Assembly (NCBI RefSeq): GCF_016756535.1
Contig: NZ_AP023247.1
Location: forward strand, 2,914,501-2,978,500
Reading direction: 5' to 3'
Source: Mesorhizobium sp. 131-2-1
GTDB taxonomy: Bacteria > Pseudomonadota > Alphaproteobacteria > Rhizobiales > Rhizobiaceae
DNA length: 64,000 bases
A model generated the notes under the pieces. That model was not told the DNA's origin, ran no database searches, and worked only from the letters and a program-made list of their open reading frames with translations. The position numbers were made by a program, and so were the translations under genes. Below, piece by piece: positions 1 through 9,116 of the stretch; the first letter of the stretch is position 1, and every line of letters starts with the position of its first letter.

Positions 1-2564
1 CGCCTCAGATTGTCGAAACGCCGCTTGAACATCGGAAAGCGCGCGGAGAGATCGCCTCCCGTGAGGTCACCGATCAGGCGCCGCGTCAACTCGTATTCGG
101 CGGCGATGCGGGCGTGGATACGCCCGGCCGCATCGCTGTCGGACACCAGCCGGGCGTAGAGCCCCGCGATCTCCATGTCGGACTGGTAAAGCGTCTTCTC
201 GGCCTCGTCGACGATCAGGCGGAAGAAGCGCGAGTGCTCGAACATGCGGGTGAGAAGCTCGCGCCCGGCCTCGCCGCGCACCGTGACGAAGGAGCTCAGC
301 GCGCTGCCGATGCCATACCAGCCGGTCAGCAGATGACGGTTTTGGCTCCAGGCGAACACCCATGGAATGGCGCGCAGGTCAGCAATGCCGCTGGCGCCGA
401 AACGGCGATCCGGCCGCGAGCCCATTTTCAAGAGCGCCAGCTCCGCGACCGGGCTCGCCTGGTTGAAATAGTCGAGGAAGCCGGGCTCAGCCATCAGCCT
501 GGCATAGGATGCCTGCGACATGCCTGCCAGCGCTTCCAGCGCTTCGTTGAACTCCGGCGCGTCCTTCAGCTCGACATCACCGGGCGATCCGACACTGTGG
601 GCCAGCACGCCAGCGGCAAGAACCTCGAGCTGGTTGAGGCCAGTGCCGCGATTGGCGAATTTCGACGATACGACCTCGCCCTGCTCGGTCACCCGCATGG
701 TTCCGGCGACGGTGCCTTGCGGCTGCGCCGCGATCGCCCGGCCGGTCGGTGCGCCGCCACGGCTGACGGAGCCGCCGCGGCCGTGGAAGAAGCTGATCCT
801 GACCTTATGCTTGCGCCCGACTGCGGCGAGGCGCTTTTGCGCTTTCGCCAGTTCCCAGTTGGAAGCCAGGAAACCGCCATCCTTGTTGGAATCCGAATAG
901 CCAAGCATGATTTCCTGGCGCGCGCCGAAATCCCGCACCGTCCTCCTCACCAGCGAGACGCCGAGCAATCCGTCCAGGATACCTGGCGCGGCTTGCAGGT
1001 CGGCGATGGTCTCGAACAATGGCACGATCCGCAGCCTGATTGTGCCGCCGCCACCCGGCGCGCTTGAAAGACCGCAATATTGCGCCAGCAGATAGACCGC
1101 CAGCAGATCGTCGGCCGAGCGGGTCATGCTGAGAACGAACGCGCCGACGGCGTCGCCATCGGCGCCCGAGATTTGCTCGCGGATGACGGAGAATGTCGAA
1201 AGCAGTTCAGCTGCTTCAGGCGAGAGCCGGCCTGCGTCGATCTCCAGCCGTTCGCCCTGGCTCAAGGCCACGCGGATGCGCGCCGACCATTGCGGCGTGC
1301 CGGCGGTCACCGGGTCGGCGGGATCTGTCAGCGCGAACAGCTCGGCCAGCACCCGGTTGACGACCGTTGAGTTCTGCCGGATGTCGAGCGAGACCGTACG
1401 GAAGCCGAAGCTGGCGACTTGCCAAAGCAGAGGCTGGACGAAACGCCTGGCGACCGCGCGCCCGCCGATCGCTTCGAGAACGCAAGACAGGCCGTTCAGA
1501 TCGGCACGAAACGCCTCGGCCGACAGGTATGCCGCCGAACAGCCGTCTCGCGTGGCCACAAGCCGGGCAAGCAGGGCCGAAGCGAACTGGCGAAGCGGTT
1601 CGTCAGGGTTGCGGGCGGCGATCTCGTGCGACTGCCCGCTTTTGTCGAGCGCCGCCTGCAGCACCGGCTTGAAGCTGGCCGGCAGGTCAATGACGTTCGA
1701 GCTGGCGCTGAGCACCGTCACCAGCCGCTGCACCTGCGCCAGATACCAGCCTATGGCGGTATTGCGGTATTCGGCCATGGCATGGGCGGTGACCGCGGCC
1801 GTCACATTTGGATTGCCATCGCGGTCGCCGCCGATCCACGAAGCATAGCGCATGAAGGAGGGAATTGTGATCGGCTTGCCCGGATAATGACGCTCGAAGG
1901 CGTCCTGAAGCTTGCCATAGAGCTGCGGCGTCGCCTCGAAGATGACTTCGCGAAAGAAATGCAGGCCCCAGGCGATCTCGCGCTCGACCGTCGGGCGCTC
2001 CAGCCGCAGCTCGCCCGTCATCCACAGCAGCTCGATCTCGCTTTCCAGATCGGCGACCAGCAGGTCGCGTTCGCGCGGCGCCCAGCGCGGCTGGTCGAGC
2101 TCGGTCAGCTTGCGATAGATGCGGCGGTGGATCTCCAGCACCGTGACGCGCTTGGCTTCCGTCGGGTGCGCGGTCATGGTCGGGCCGACGCAAAGCTCGC
2201 CGAGCGCCACCTGGACTTCTTCCGCCGAGTGACCCTTCGCCGCCATCTGGGCGATCACGTTGGCGAAGGATCCGGGCACTTCGTCGACACCCGCGCCTTG
2301 TTCAAGTTCGCGGCGCGCCCGCATGGCAAGCAACTCGTCGGCAATCGCCAGCAACTGGAACCATACGCCGCTCGCCTGGAGCGCCGGGATACGCTGCTCG
2401 GGGGCGAGGGAGACAAGCGACCTGCGTCCGCTCAGAACGGCGGCGATCTCGGGCTCGCGCGCGCTTGCGACTTGAAGCAGCAGGCGCAACAAAAGGCTGC
2501 GCTCATCCTCACGAAACTTGATGCGTCTGCTCTGTTCCAAAGCGCTCTCCTGATCCGTCCGCAT
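1..2564 (-). CDS. ppc: Phosphoenolpyruvate carboxylase (3' end outside window)
   Basis: Carboxylates phosphoenolpyruvate to oxaloacetate; in a serine cycle this fixes CO2 and supplies oxaloacetate for malate. About 854 codons are readable from an ATG at 2564 (protein begins MRTDQESALEQS); the C-terminus lies off the left edge. Diagnostic motifs are in frame: MTAHPTEAKR with the catalytic His near 2165, SWIGGDRDGNP near 1825, GYSDSNKDGGF near 890 and FFHGRGGSVSRGG near 770. No stop interrupts the frame. It is the last visible gene of the minus-strand serine-cycle operon, 44 bp after the hydroxyacid dehydrogenase. The ribosome site is weak, which suits translation from a polycistronic message. 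The family call is secure; its serine-cycle role rests on neighbours. Confidence 0.95.
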   Translation of the reverse strand, partial: MRTDQESALEQSRRIKFREDERSLLLRLLLQVASAREPEIAAVLSGRRSLVSLAPEQRIPALQASGVWFQLLAIADELLAMRARRELEQGAGVDEVPGSFANVIAQMAAKGHSAEEVQVALGELCVGPTMTAHPTEAKRVTVLEIHRRIYRKLTELDQPRWAPRERDLLVADLESEIELLWMTGELRLERPTVEREIAWGLHFFREVIFEATPQLYGKLQDAFERHYPGKPITIPSFMRYASWIGGDRDGNPNVTAAVTAHAMAEYRNTAIGWYLAQVQRLVTVLSASSNVIDLPASFKPVLQAALDKSGQSHEIAARNPDEPLRQFASALLARLVATRDGCSAAYLSAEAFRADLNGLSCVLEAIGGRAVARRFVQPLLWQVASFGFRTVSLDIRQNSTVVNRVLAELFALTDPADPVTAGTPQWSARIRVALSQGERLEIDAGRLSPEAAELLSTFSVIREQISGADGDAVGAFVLSMTRSADDLLAVYLLAQYCGLSSAPGGGGTIRLRIVPLFETIADLQAAPGILDGLLGVSLVRRTVRDFGARQEIMLGYSDSNKDGGFLASNWELAKAQKRLAAVGRKHKVRISFFHGRGGSVSRGGAPTGRAIAAQPQGTVAGTMRVTEQGEVVSSKFANRGTGLNQLEVLAAGVLAHSVGSPGDVELKDAPEFNEALEALAGMSQASYARLMAEPGFLDYFNQASPVAELALLKMGSRPDRRFGASGIADLRAIPWVFAWSQNRHLLTGWYGIGSALSSFVTVRGEAGRELLTRMFEHSRFFRLIVDEAEKTLYQSDMEIAGLYARLVSDSDAAGRIHARIAAEYELTRRLIGDLTGGDLSARFPMFKRRFDNLR

Positions 2565-2608
2565 CGGCTGCCGCTGGAGCCGCGCCCTGAATCGAGCGGC
2601 GCCGGCTG

Positions 2609-3577
2609 TCAGGCGACCCGATCGGGGACCGGGCGCCCCTCGAAGAAGGCGGTCAGGTTCTCCACCACCTTCATGCCCATGGCCACCCGCGTTTCCTCGG
2701 TCGCGCTGCCGAGATGCGGCAACAGCACGACGTTCTCCAACCGCTTCAACGCCTCCGGGACGGCCGGTTCGTCGGCAAAGACATCGAGACCGGCGCCGGC
2801 GATCTCGCGCCTTTCCAGTGCACCGATCAGGGCATCCTGGTCGACGACGTCGCCGCGTGCCGTGTTGATCAGGAACGCGCCGCTCATCATCGATCGCAGG
2901 CGCCGGGCATCGATGAGGTGGCGGTTTTCCGCGCCGCCCGGGCAATGCAGCGACACGAAGTCCGACACCGCGAGCACATCGTCCAAATTTGGCATCTGCA
3001 CCGCGCCCACGGCGCGCGTCTCGTCATCATCGACCGGCGAGCGGTTGAAGAACACGATCTTCATGCCGAAGCCGAAATGCGCGCGCCTGGCTGTCGCCTC
3101 GCCGATGCGCCCCATGCCGACAATGCCCAAGGTCTTGCCCGACACCTTCGCGCCGGCCATATGGGTCGGCGACCAGCCGCGCCATTCCCCGGCCCGCAGC
3201 TGCCGCTCGCCTTCACCGGTCCGGCGCGCGACAGCCAACATCAGGCTAAGGGCGAGGTCGGCTGTGCAATCGGTCAACACGCCCGGTGTGTTGGTCACCA
3301 CGATGTCGCGCTCGCGGGCCGCCGCGACATCGATATGGCTGAAGCCGACGCCGAAATTGGCGATGATCCGGGTGCGGGCGTCGCCGTCGGGAAACACCGC
3401 AGAAGGCAAGCGGTCGCTGACCGTTGCCAGGATCGCGTCAAAATCCGCGAAGGCGGACGTCATCGCGGCAGGGCTCAGCGGCGTATCGCCGGCGTTGAGC
3501 GTGGTGTCGAAGCGCTCGGCGAGGATCGCTTCGACGGCGGCCGGCCATTTCCGGGTGACAATCAAACGCGGTTTCAT
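2609..3577 (-). CDS. D-2-hydroxyacid dehydrogenase, probable hydroxypyruvate/glyoxylate reductase
   Basis: A 322-residue NAD(P)H-dependent D-2-hydroxyacid dehydrogenase. The Rossmann motif GIVGMGRIGEA sits near residue 150. Catalytic features are visible: NTARGDVVDQ with the Arg, the LDVFADEP acidic segment, and the LLPHLGSAT His near residue 285. The length fits GyaR/HprA-type enzymes of about 315-330 residues. In the serine cycle hydroxypyruvate reductase makes D-glycerate from the hydroxypyruvate released by serine-glyoxylate aminotransferase, which is encoded four genes upstream. It starts 78 bp after mtkB and is followed 44 bp later by ppc. Substrate choice among hydroxypyruvate, glyoxylate and other 2-ketoacids cannot be read from sequence; operon context favours hydroxypyruvate. 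Confidence 0.85.
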   Translation of the reverse strand: MKPRLIVTRKWPAAVEAILAERFDTTLNAGDTPLSPAAMTSAFADFDAILATVSDRLPSAVFPDGDARTRIIANFGVGFSHIDVAAARERDIVVTNTPGVLTDCTADLALSLMLAVARRTGEGERQLRAGEWRGWSPTHMAGAKVSGKTLGIVGMGRIGEATARRAHFGFGMKIVFFNRSPVDDDETRAVGAVQMPNLDDVLAVSDFVSLHCPGGAENRHLIDARRLRSMMSGAFLINTARGDVVDQDALIGALERREIAGAGLDVFADEPAVPEALKRLENVVLLPHLGSATEETRVAMGMKVVENLTAFFEGRPVPDRVA

Positions 3578-3655
3578 CGAATTTCTCGCCGGTCAAGGAG
3601 TCGCCGCGATGCTTGCGCCGACCCACACTTCATATCTTGCGGGCCTTGCCGGCTG

Positions 3656-4555
3656 TCAGGCCGCCTTCTTGGTCCGCGCCAGCGTATCGGCCACGACCTC
3701 GCCGAACGAAGCTGGAGTCGGCACGATGACGACGCCGGCTTCCTTCAGGATCTCGACCTTTTCCTGCGCCGACTCGCCGAAGGCGGAGATGATCGCGCCG
3801 GCATGGCCCATGCGCCTGCCTTTCGGGGCGGACAGCCCGGCGATGTAGGCGATCAGCGGCTTGCGCATGTTGTCGCGCGCCCAGATCGCGGCTTCGGCTT
3901 CCTGCGGTCCGCCGATCTCGCCGATCATAACCACGGCGTCGGTCTCGTCGTCCTGCTCGAACAGTTTCAGAATGTCCTTGAAGGACGAGCCGTTGATCGG
4001 ATCGCCGCCGATGCCGACGCTGGTCGACACACCGATGCCCAGCGCCTTCATCTGCGAGGCGGCCTCGTAGCCGAGCGTCCCGGAGCGGCCGACGATGCCG
4101 ACGCGGCCGGGGAGATAGATGCTGCCGGGCATGATGCCCATCAGCGCCTGTCCTGGCGTGATCATGCCGGCGCAGTTTGGGCCGATCAGGCGCATACGGT
4201 CCTCGAAGCGATAGCGGCGCATGTAGCGCTTGACCTGCATCATGTCCTGCGAGGGGATGCCGTCGGTGATGCAGACGCAGAGCTTTATGCCGGCGTCGGC
4301 CGCCTCCATGATCGAATCGGCGGCGAAGGGCGGCGGCACGAAGACGATGCTGGCCTCGGCGCGGGTTTCGCGCACCGCCCCCTTGACGGTGTTGAACACG
4401 GGCAGGCCGAGATGCGTCTGTCCGCCCTTGCCGGGCGTGACGCCGCCGACAAGCTTGGTTCCGTAGCGCTTCATGTCCTCGGCATGGAAGCTGCCGATCT
4501 TGCCGGTAAAACCCTGGACGATGACGCGTGTGCTGCGGTTGAGCAGGATTGCCAT
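3656..4555 (-). CDS. mtkB: Malate-CoA ligase alpha subunit
   Basis: A 299-residue alpha subunit of the succinyl-CoA synthetase superfamily. It has an N-terminal CoA-binding Rossmann region (VIVQGFTGKIGSFHA), the GPNCAGMITPG segment near residue 125, and the phosphohistidine segment MGHAGAIISAFGES near residue 250. With MtkA it would form malyl-CoA from malate, CoA and ATP, which the next enzyme cleaves to acetyl-CoA and glyoxylate. A clear GGAGG lies 8 nt before the ATG. The gap to mtkA is 14 bp. By sequence alone it could be sucD; the placement between malyl-CoA lyase and ppc, without sucAB or lpd, favours malate-CoA ligase. Confidence 0.88.
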   Translation of the reverse strand: MAILLNRSTRVIVQGFTGKIGSFHAEDMKRYGTKLVGGVTPGKGGQTHLGLPVFNTVKGAVRETRAEASIVFVPPPFAADSIMEAADAGIKLCVCITDGIPSQDMMQVKRYMRRYRFEDRMRLIGPNCAGMITPGQALMGIMPGSIYLPGRVGIVGRSGTLGYEAASQMKALGIGVSTSVGIGGDPINGSSFKDILKLFEQDDETDAVVMIGEIGGPQEAEAAIWARDNMRKPLIAYIAGLSAPKGRRMGHAGAIISAFGESAQEKVEILKEAGVVIVPTPASFGEVVADTLARTKKAA

Positions 4556-4569
4556 TTTCTCGACCTCCC

Positions 4570-5754
4570 TCAGGCTGCTTTTTTCTTTTTCGCCGCGCGC
4601 CAGGCGGCGACGGCCTTCTCGGCGGCTTCTGCCAGCGTGTCGGCGACGATCACCTTCTCGCCGGAATCGGCCAGGATACGGCGCCCTTCCTCGACCTTGG
4701 TGCCGGAGAGCCGCACCACCAACGGCACGTCGACGCCGACTTCGCGGATCGCCTTGATCACGCCCTCGGCGACCCAGTCGCAGCGGTTGATGCCGGCGAA
4801 GATGTTGACCAGGATGGTCTCGACATTCTTGTCGCCGAGCACGGCGCGGAAGGATTTCGCCACCCGCTCGGGCGAGGCGCCGCCGCCGATGTCGAGGAAG
4901 TTGGCCGGCTCGCCGCCGGCGATCTTGATCATGTCCATCGTCGCCATGGCGAGGCCGGCGCCGTTGATGATGCAGCCGATGTTGCCGTCGAGGCCGACAT
5001 AGGAGAGGCCGCGGTCGCTGGCGAAGGTCTCGCGCGGGTCTTCCTGGCTCTTGTCGCGCAGCTCGGAGATCTCCGGCCGGCGGAACAGCGCGTTTTCGTC
5101 GAACGACATCTTGGCGTCGAGCGCGACCAGGCTGCCGTCGCGGGTCACCACCAGCGGATTGATCTCCAGCATCGAGGCGTCATAGTCGCGGAACACCTGG
5201 TAGCAGCCCATGATCGTTTCGGTGGCCTTGCCGATCAGGTTGCTTTCGAGCCCGAGGCCGAAGGCGATCTCGCGCGCCTGGAACTGCTGCATGCCGACAC
5301 CGGGATCGACGGTGGCGCGGATGATCGAACCCGGCGCCTTCTCGACGATGTCCTCGATCTCCATGCCGCCGGCGGCGGACGCCACGATCATGACACGCTC
5401 CTCCTTGCGGTCGAGCACGAAGCCGACATAGAGCTCCTGCGCGATGTCGACCGCTTCCTCGAGGTAGAGGCGCGAAATCAGCTTGCCGCGCGGGCCGGTC
5501 TGCTGGGTCACCAGCTTGCGGCCGAGCATGGCTTCGGCGGCGTTGGAGATCTCTTCGTCATTGGCGCAGAGCTTGATGCCGCCGGCCTTGCCGCGGGCGC
5601 CGGAGTGGACTTGCGCCTTCAGCACCCACTTGCTGCCGCCGATCTCGCGCGCCCGATAGGTCGCTTGCTCGGGACTGTAGGCAAGACCGCCGCGCGGCAC
5701 GTGCACGCCGTGGCGGGCGAGCAGCTCCTTGGCCTGATATTCGTGAATGTCCAT
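4570..5754 (-). CDS. mtkA: Malate-CoA ligase beta subunit
   Basis: A 394-residue ATP-grasp beta subunit (protein begins [19 protein letters not shown]). It shows the ATP-grasp N-lobe ([15 protein letters not shown]), the metal-binding LEINPLVV segment near residue 200, and the CoA-ligase domain with [15 protein letters not shown] and [22 protein letters not shown] ribosome site precedes the ATG. It is 19 bp downstream of malyl-CoA lyase and 14 bp upstream of mtkB, so the two subunits are made from one message. The same fold serves as SucC. The pairing with a lyase of the malyl-CoA family is the main reason to call malate as substrate. Confidence 0.88.
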   Translation of the reverse strand: MDIHEYQAKELLARHGVHVPRGGLAYSPEQATYRAREIGGSKWVLKAQVHSGARGKAGGIKLCANDEEISNAAEAMLGRKLVTQQTGPRGKLISRLYLEEAVDIAQELYVGFVLDRKEERVMIVASAAGGMEIEDIVEKAPGSIIRATVDPGVGMQQFQAREIAFGLGLESNLIGKATETIMGCYQVFRDYDASMLEINPLVVTRDGSLVALDAKMSFDENALFRRPEISELRDKSQEDPRETFASDRGLSYVGLDGNIGCIINGAGLAMATMDMIKIAGGEPANFLDIGGGASPERVAKSFRAVLGDKNVETILVNIFAGINRCDWVAEGVIKAIREVGVDVPLVVRLSGTKVEEGRRILADSGEKVIVADTLAEAAEKAVAAWRAAKKKKAA

Positions 5755-5773
5755 TTTTTCCTCCCGAAAACTC

Positions 5774-6730
5774 TCAGTGGGTCGCGGCCTGGCCAGCGCG
5801 CTCGATCGCCTCGTTGACCACCAGCACGTTGCGCGCCATGCGCTCCGACGCCGCGTCGATCATCTTGCCGTCGAGTGCGGCGGCACCTTTGCCCTGCGCC
5901 TCGGCCTCCTTCAGCACCTCGAGGATGCGCCTGGCGCGCGTGACCTCCTTTTCCGGCGGCGAGAAGACGTCGTTGGCGAGCGCGATCTGCGAAGGATGGA
6001 TCGCCCATTTGCCCTCTATGCCGAGCGCGGCGGCGCGCCTCGCGGCCGCCTTGTAGCCCTCCGGATCGGAGAAGTCGCCGAACGGCCCGTCGATGGCGCG
6101 CAAGCCGTAGGCGCGGCAGGCGACCGTCATCCGCGACAGGGCGAAATGCCACTGGTCGCCGGGATAGTCTGGGTTGAGCCCGCCGATGTTGACGGTGCGC
6201 GCCTTGTTGCTGGCTGCATAGTCGGCGACGCCGAAATGCATCGCTTCCAGGCGGCCGGGCGTGGCCGCGATCGCCTCGACATTGGCCATGCCGAGCGCAG
6301 TCTCGATCAGCGCTTCGAGGCCGACGCGGGTCTTAAAACCCTTGGCCATCTCGATCTGGTTGACCATGGCCTCGACCATATAGAGGTCGGCCGGGACGCC
6401 GACCTTCGGCACCAGGATCGTGTCCAGCCGGTCGCCGGCCTGCTCCATGACGTCGACCACGTCGCGATACATGTAGTGGGTGTCGAGGCCGTTGATGCGC
6501 ACCGATACGGTCTTGCCCTTGGCGCGCCAGTCGATGTCGTTGAGCGCCTCGATGATGTTCTTTCGGGCGCGCTCCTTGTCCGGCGGCGCGACCGCGTCCT
6601 CGATGTCGAGGAAGACGAAGTCGGCGGCGCTGTTCGCCGCCTTTTCGATCATCTCGGGGCTCGAGCCCGGGACCGCCAGCTCGCTGCGCTGCAGCCGGAG
6701 CTTCTTCAGATGGTTGATGGTGTGGCTCAT
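5774..6730 (-). CDS. mcl: L-malyl-CoA/beta-methylmalyl-CoA lyase (HpcH/HpaI family)
   Basis: A 318-residue CitE/HpcH-like lyase that would cleave malyl-CoA to acetyl-CoA and glyoxylate, closing the serine cycle. The start at 6730 ([20 protein letters not shown]) follows a purine-rich GAGGGGGA stretch; an upstream in-frame start at 6802 would run into sga and is unlikely. Family signatures are [13 protein letters not shown] near residue 15, [19 protein letters not shown] with the Mg-binding acids near residue 45, and [14 protein letters not shown] near residue 245. Length matches characterised Mcl1-type lyases of about 320 residues. It begins 13 bp after the end of sga and is followed by mtkA after 19 bp. 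Confidence 0.9.
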   Translation of the reverse strand: MSHTINHLKKLRLQRSELAVPGSSPEMIEKAANSAADFVFLDIEDAVAPPDKERARKNIIEALNDIDWRAKGKTVSVRINGLDTHYMYRDVVDVMEQAGDRLDTILVPKVGVPADLYMVEAMVNQIEMAKGFKTRVGLEALIETALGMANVEAIAATPGRLEAMHFGVADYAASNKARTVNIGGLNPDYPGDQWHFALSRMTVACRAYGLRAIDGPFGDFSDPEGYKAAARRAAALGIEGKWAIHPSQIALANDVFSPPEKEVTRARRILEVLKEAEAQGKGAAALDGKMIDAASERMARNVLVVNEAIERAGQAATH

Positions 6731-6743
6731 GGTCCGATCCCCC

Positions 6744-7934
6744 TCACGCCGCCTCGGCGACCGGCAACGCGGCCGAGTCCCGGAAGTGCTGGATGGCGGC
6801 ACCGACGCCGGCGCCGGGCGCCAGCCGCACGCCGCAATCGAGCAGCGTCATTTCAGCCGCCGACAGCGAGGCGAGTACCATCACCTCGTTCAGCCAGCCG
6901 AGGTGGCCGATGCGGAAGACCTTGCCCATCACCTTGTTGAGGCCGCCGCCGAGCGACGTCTGGTAGGCGCGGTAGGCGCGCTTGACGACGTCGCCGCTGT
7001 CGATGCCTTCCGGCACCAGGATGGCGCTGACCGTATCGGAGTGCCATTTGGGCGCCTTGGCGCAGAGCTTGAGGCCCCAGGCGTCGACCGCCTTGCGCAC
7101 GCCTTCGGCGAGGCGATGGTGGCGGGCGAAGATGTTGTCCAGCCCTTCCTCGGCGATGAGGTCGAGCGAGGCGCGCAGGCCGCGCAGCAACTGGGTTGCC
7201 GGCGTGTAAGGGAAGTAGCCGGCATCGTTGGCGCGGATCATGTCCTCGAAGGAGAAGAAGCAGCGCCGGTGGGTCGCAAGCCTCGACGCCGCGAGTGCCT
7301 TCTTGCTCACCGACAGGAAGCCGAGGCCGGCGGGCAGCATGAAGCCCTTCTGCGAACCGCTGACGGCGCAGTCGACGCCCCATTCTTCCTGGCGGAAATC
7401 GATCGAGCCGATCGACGACACGCCGTCGACGAACAGCAGGGCAGGGTGATTTGCGTCGTCGAGCACCGCACGGCAGCCGGCGACATCGCTGGTGACACCG
7501 GTCGCGGTCTCATTCTGCGTGCAGAAGACCGCCTTGATGCGATGCGCCTTGTCCGCCTTCAGCCTCTCGGCATAGAGATCGAGCGGCACGCCGGTTCCCC
7601 ATTCGCAATCGATGACGTCGACCTCGAAGCCGAGACGCTCGGCCATGTCGACCCACAGATGCGAGAACTGGCCGAAGCGCGACATCAGCACGCGGTCGCC
7701 GGGGCTGAGCACGTTGGTCATCGCCGCTTCCCAGGCGCCGGTGCCGGATGACGGATAGATGAAGACGCGGCCGGTCTCGTTCTTGAACACGCGTCTGATG
7801 TCCTCGAACAGCGGCAGGGTCAGATCCGGGAACGAGCTTGCGCGCATATCCTCCATGGGCAGGTTCATGGCCTGCCGGACCTGCTCCGGAATGTTGGTGG
7901 GTCCTGGGATGAAAAGATGGGTGAACCCAGCCAT
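6744..7934 (-). CDS. sga: Serine-glyoxylate aminotransferase
   Basis: A 396-residue class V PLP aminotransferase that converts serine plus glyoxylate to hydroxypyruvate plus glycine, the entry step of the serine cycle. The N-terminus HLFIPGPTNIPEQVRQAM is typical of SGAT. The PLP-binding region includes FVDGVSSIGSIDF, and the Schiff-base Lys lies in SGSQKGFMLPAGL near residue 195. A strong CGGAGGAG ribosome site precedes the ATG. This is the first enzyme gene of the operon, 121 bp after the LuxR-type regulator, and the leader carries a conspicuous CGGGTAG/CTACCCG inverted repeat. The related alanine-glyoxylate aminotransferases are less likely given the serine-cycle neighbours. Confidence 0.92.
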   Translation of the reverse strand: MAGFTHLFIPGPTNIPEQVRQAMNLPMEDMRASSFPDLTLPLFEDIRRVFKNETGRVFIYPSSGTGAWEAAMTNVLSPGDRVLMSRFGQFSHLWVDMAERLGFEVDVIDCEWGTGVPLDLYAERLKADKAHRIKAVFCTQNETATGVTSDVAGCRAVLDDANHPALLFVDGVSSIGSIDFRQEEWGVDCAVSGSQKGFMLPAGLGFLSVSKKALAASRLATHRRCFFSFEDMIRANDAGYFPYTPATQLLRGLRASLDLIAEEGLDNIFARHHRLAEGVRKAVDAWGLKLCAKAPKWHSDTVSAILVPEGIDSGDVVKRAYRAYQTSLGGGLNKVMGKVFRIGHLGWLNEVMVLASLSAAEMTLLDCGVRLAPGAGVGAAIQHFRDSAALPVAEAA

Positions 7935-8028
7935 GCTCGAACTCCTCCGGTCGTTTGGGATGGTGGAGGAAGTTTCGTCTAGGTGGGCCTGAGCAACAAC
8001 ACTCTGGCGGGTAAGTTGTCACCGCGCG

Positions 8029-8062
8029 CGGGTAGCCCCGGCCTACCCGTTCGCCCTACCCG
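8029..8062. promoter_or_regulatory. Triple CTACCCG heptamer array upstream of the serine-cycle operon
   Basis: CGGGTAG at 8029-8035 and CTACCCG at 8043-8049 form a 7-bp inverted repeat with a 7-bp spacer; a third heptamer in the CTACCCG orientation follows at 8056-8062 and contains the stop codon of the LuxR-type gene. Start-to-start spacings are 14 and 13 bp. The array lies about 95-130 bp before the sga start. It could be a regulator operator or an RNA hairpin between the two genes. There is no U-tract, so a simple intrinsic terminator is unlikely. Confidence 0.45.
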
Positions 8063-8865
8063 AAAGGCGATTTGGGCGCGCGGCGCTTCTCGCTCGAATA
8101 GAGCGCGACCGCCATGGCGCGGTTGCGGACGTCGAGCTTGTCGTAGAGATTCTTGAGGTGGTACTTCACCGTATTCTCGGAAATCCCGGTCCGCGTTGCG
8201 ATCTGCAGGTTGGTCCAGCCGTCGGAAAGCACCGCCAGCAGCTCACGCTCGCGCACGGTGAGCTGGGCCAACGGCGTGTCATTGACCTTGTTGATGTCGA
8301 TGTAAGGGATGCAGATGCGCCCATGCGCCACCGCCAGGATGGTCTCGAAGATGATCGGCGGATCGTCGAACTGGAAGCAATAGCCCTGGGCGCCGAGGCG
8401 CACGCACTGCTTGAGGATGCCGATGTCGTGGTCGTTGGAAAAGACGGTGATGCGCACATCGAGCTTGCGGCTCTGGACCTCTGCCAGGATGTCGGCGCCG
8501 TCCATGTCGGCGAGCTTCCAGCCGATGACGGCGACGTCGAATTCAGGTTCCGCCGCCAGTTCCAGCAATTGCTTGCCGCTTTGCACCGAAGCCACGAGCT
8601 CGAAGCGTCCGTCGCATTCCAGCATTTCACGAAGCGCCGAGACGACGAGCGGATTGCGTTCGGCGACGACCACGCGAACGCGCCGCTCTGCAATTGCCTC
8701 GTTTCCTCCGTCCGGCTTTATCTTCAAGGGCTTCCGGTTTTTCTCGTTGCGGCCTGGGCGAGCCCCGGCCGTGTTCCTCCATCCTGACAATTCTGCCCCA
8801 ACCGCGCAGGCGTGCTCTTTCCCCAGCGACATGCGCTGTCGCGCCGCCTGAAGCCGGGCCGGCAT
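8056..8865 (-). CDS. LuxR/NarL-family regulator with degenerate receiver domain
   Basis: Up to 269 residues. The C-terminal LuxR helix-turn-helix (residues about 203-258, LTVRERELLAVLSDGWTNLQ then ENTVKYHLKNLYDKLDVRNR) is intact. The N-terminal part aligns with a receiver domain, but the phospho-acceptor position in FDVAVIGWKLADMDG is Gly, the acidic pair after strand 1 reads ER, and the conserved Lys is Gln in GAQGYCFQFD. Phosphorylation-based activation is therefore improbable. The start is uncertain: the receiver begins near RRVRVVVAERN, so residues 1-45 may not be translated, and a TTG near LKIKPDGG is an alternative. It is co-directional with and just upstream of the serine-cycle operon, which makes it a candidate regulator of that operon. 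Confidence 0.8.
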   Translation of the reverse strand: MPARLQAARQRMSLGKEHACAVGAELSGWRNTAGARPGRNEKNRKPLKIKPDGGNEAIAERRVRVVVAERNPLVVSALREMLECDGRFELVASVQSGKQLLELAAEPEFDVAVIGWKLADMDGADILAEVQSRKLDVRITVFSNDHDIGILKQCVRLGAQGYCFQFDDPPIIFETILAVAHGRICIPYIDINKVNDTPLAQLTVRERELLAVLSDGWTNLQIATRTGISENTVKYHLKNLYDKLDVRNRAMAVALYSSEKRRAPKSPFG

Positions 8866-9116
8866 CCTTTTTGATGAGATCGGCAGCCCTGGTGGCTACC
8901 GGACGATGTCTCCCATCAATGGAATGATCGGGCGGGGAAGAGCGTATTTCGTTTGATATTCCCGAGCGTTAGAGCGATAGGTTCGCAAATCGAATCGTGC
9001 TGCCAAGCCATCGTTCTTTCGAGCGTCGGATTTTCCCAAATGCGGTTTCCCCTTTGGGTTCGATGTTCTAGACCTGAACTCTAGCTTTTCCGGAATCCTG
9101 ACGGCGGGAGGCGCTG

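Noticed and set aside
1419-3848. Plus-strand open frame of about 809 codons
   Set aside because: It is the antisense of ppc and the hydroxyacid dehydrogenase; composition is Arg/Ala/Pro-rich with no domain, as expected for a GC-rich shadow frame.
2714-5002. Plus-strand open frame of about 762 codons
   Set aside because: Runs opposite the dehydrogenase, mtkB and mtkA, whose motifs and ribosome sites are clear; no recognisable protein features.
3656-5754. sucC/sucD (succinyl-CoA synthetase) identity for the mtkA/mtkB pair
   Set aside because: The fold is shared, but flanking malyl-CoA lyase, sga and ppc with no 2-oxoglutarate dehydrogenase genes favour malate-CoA ligase. Phylogeny would decide.
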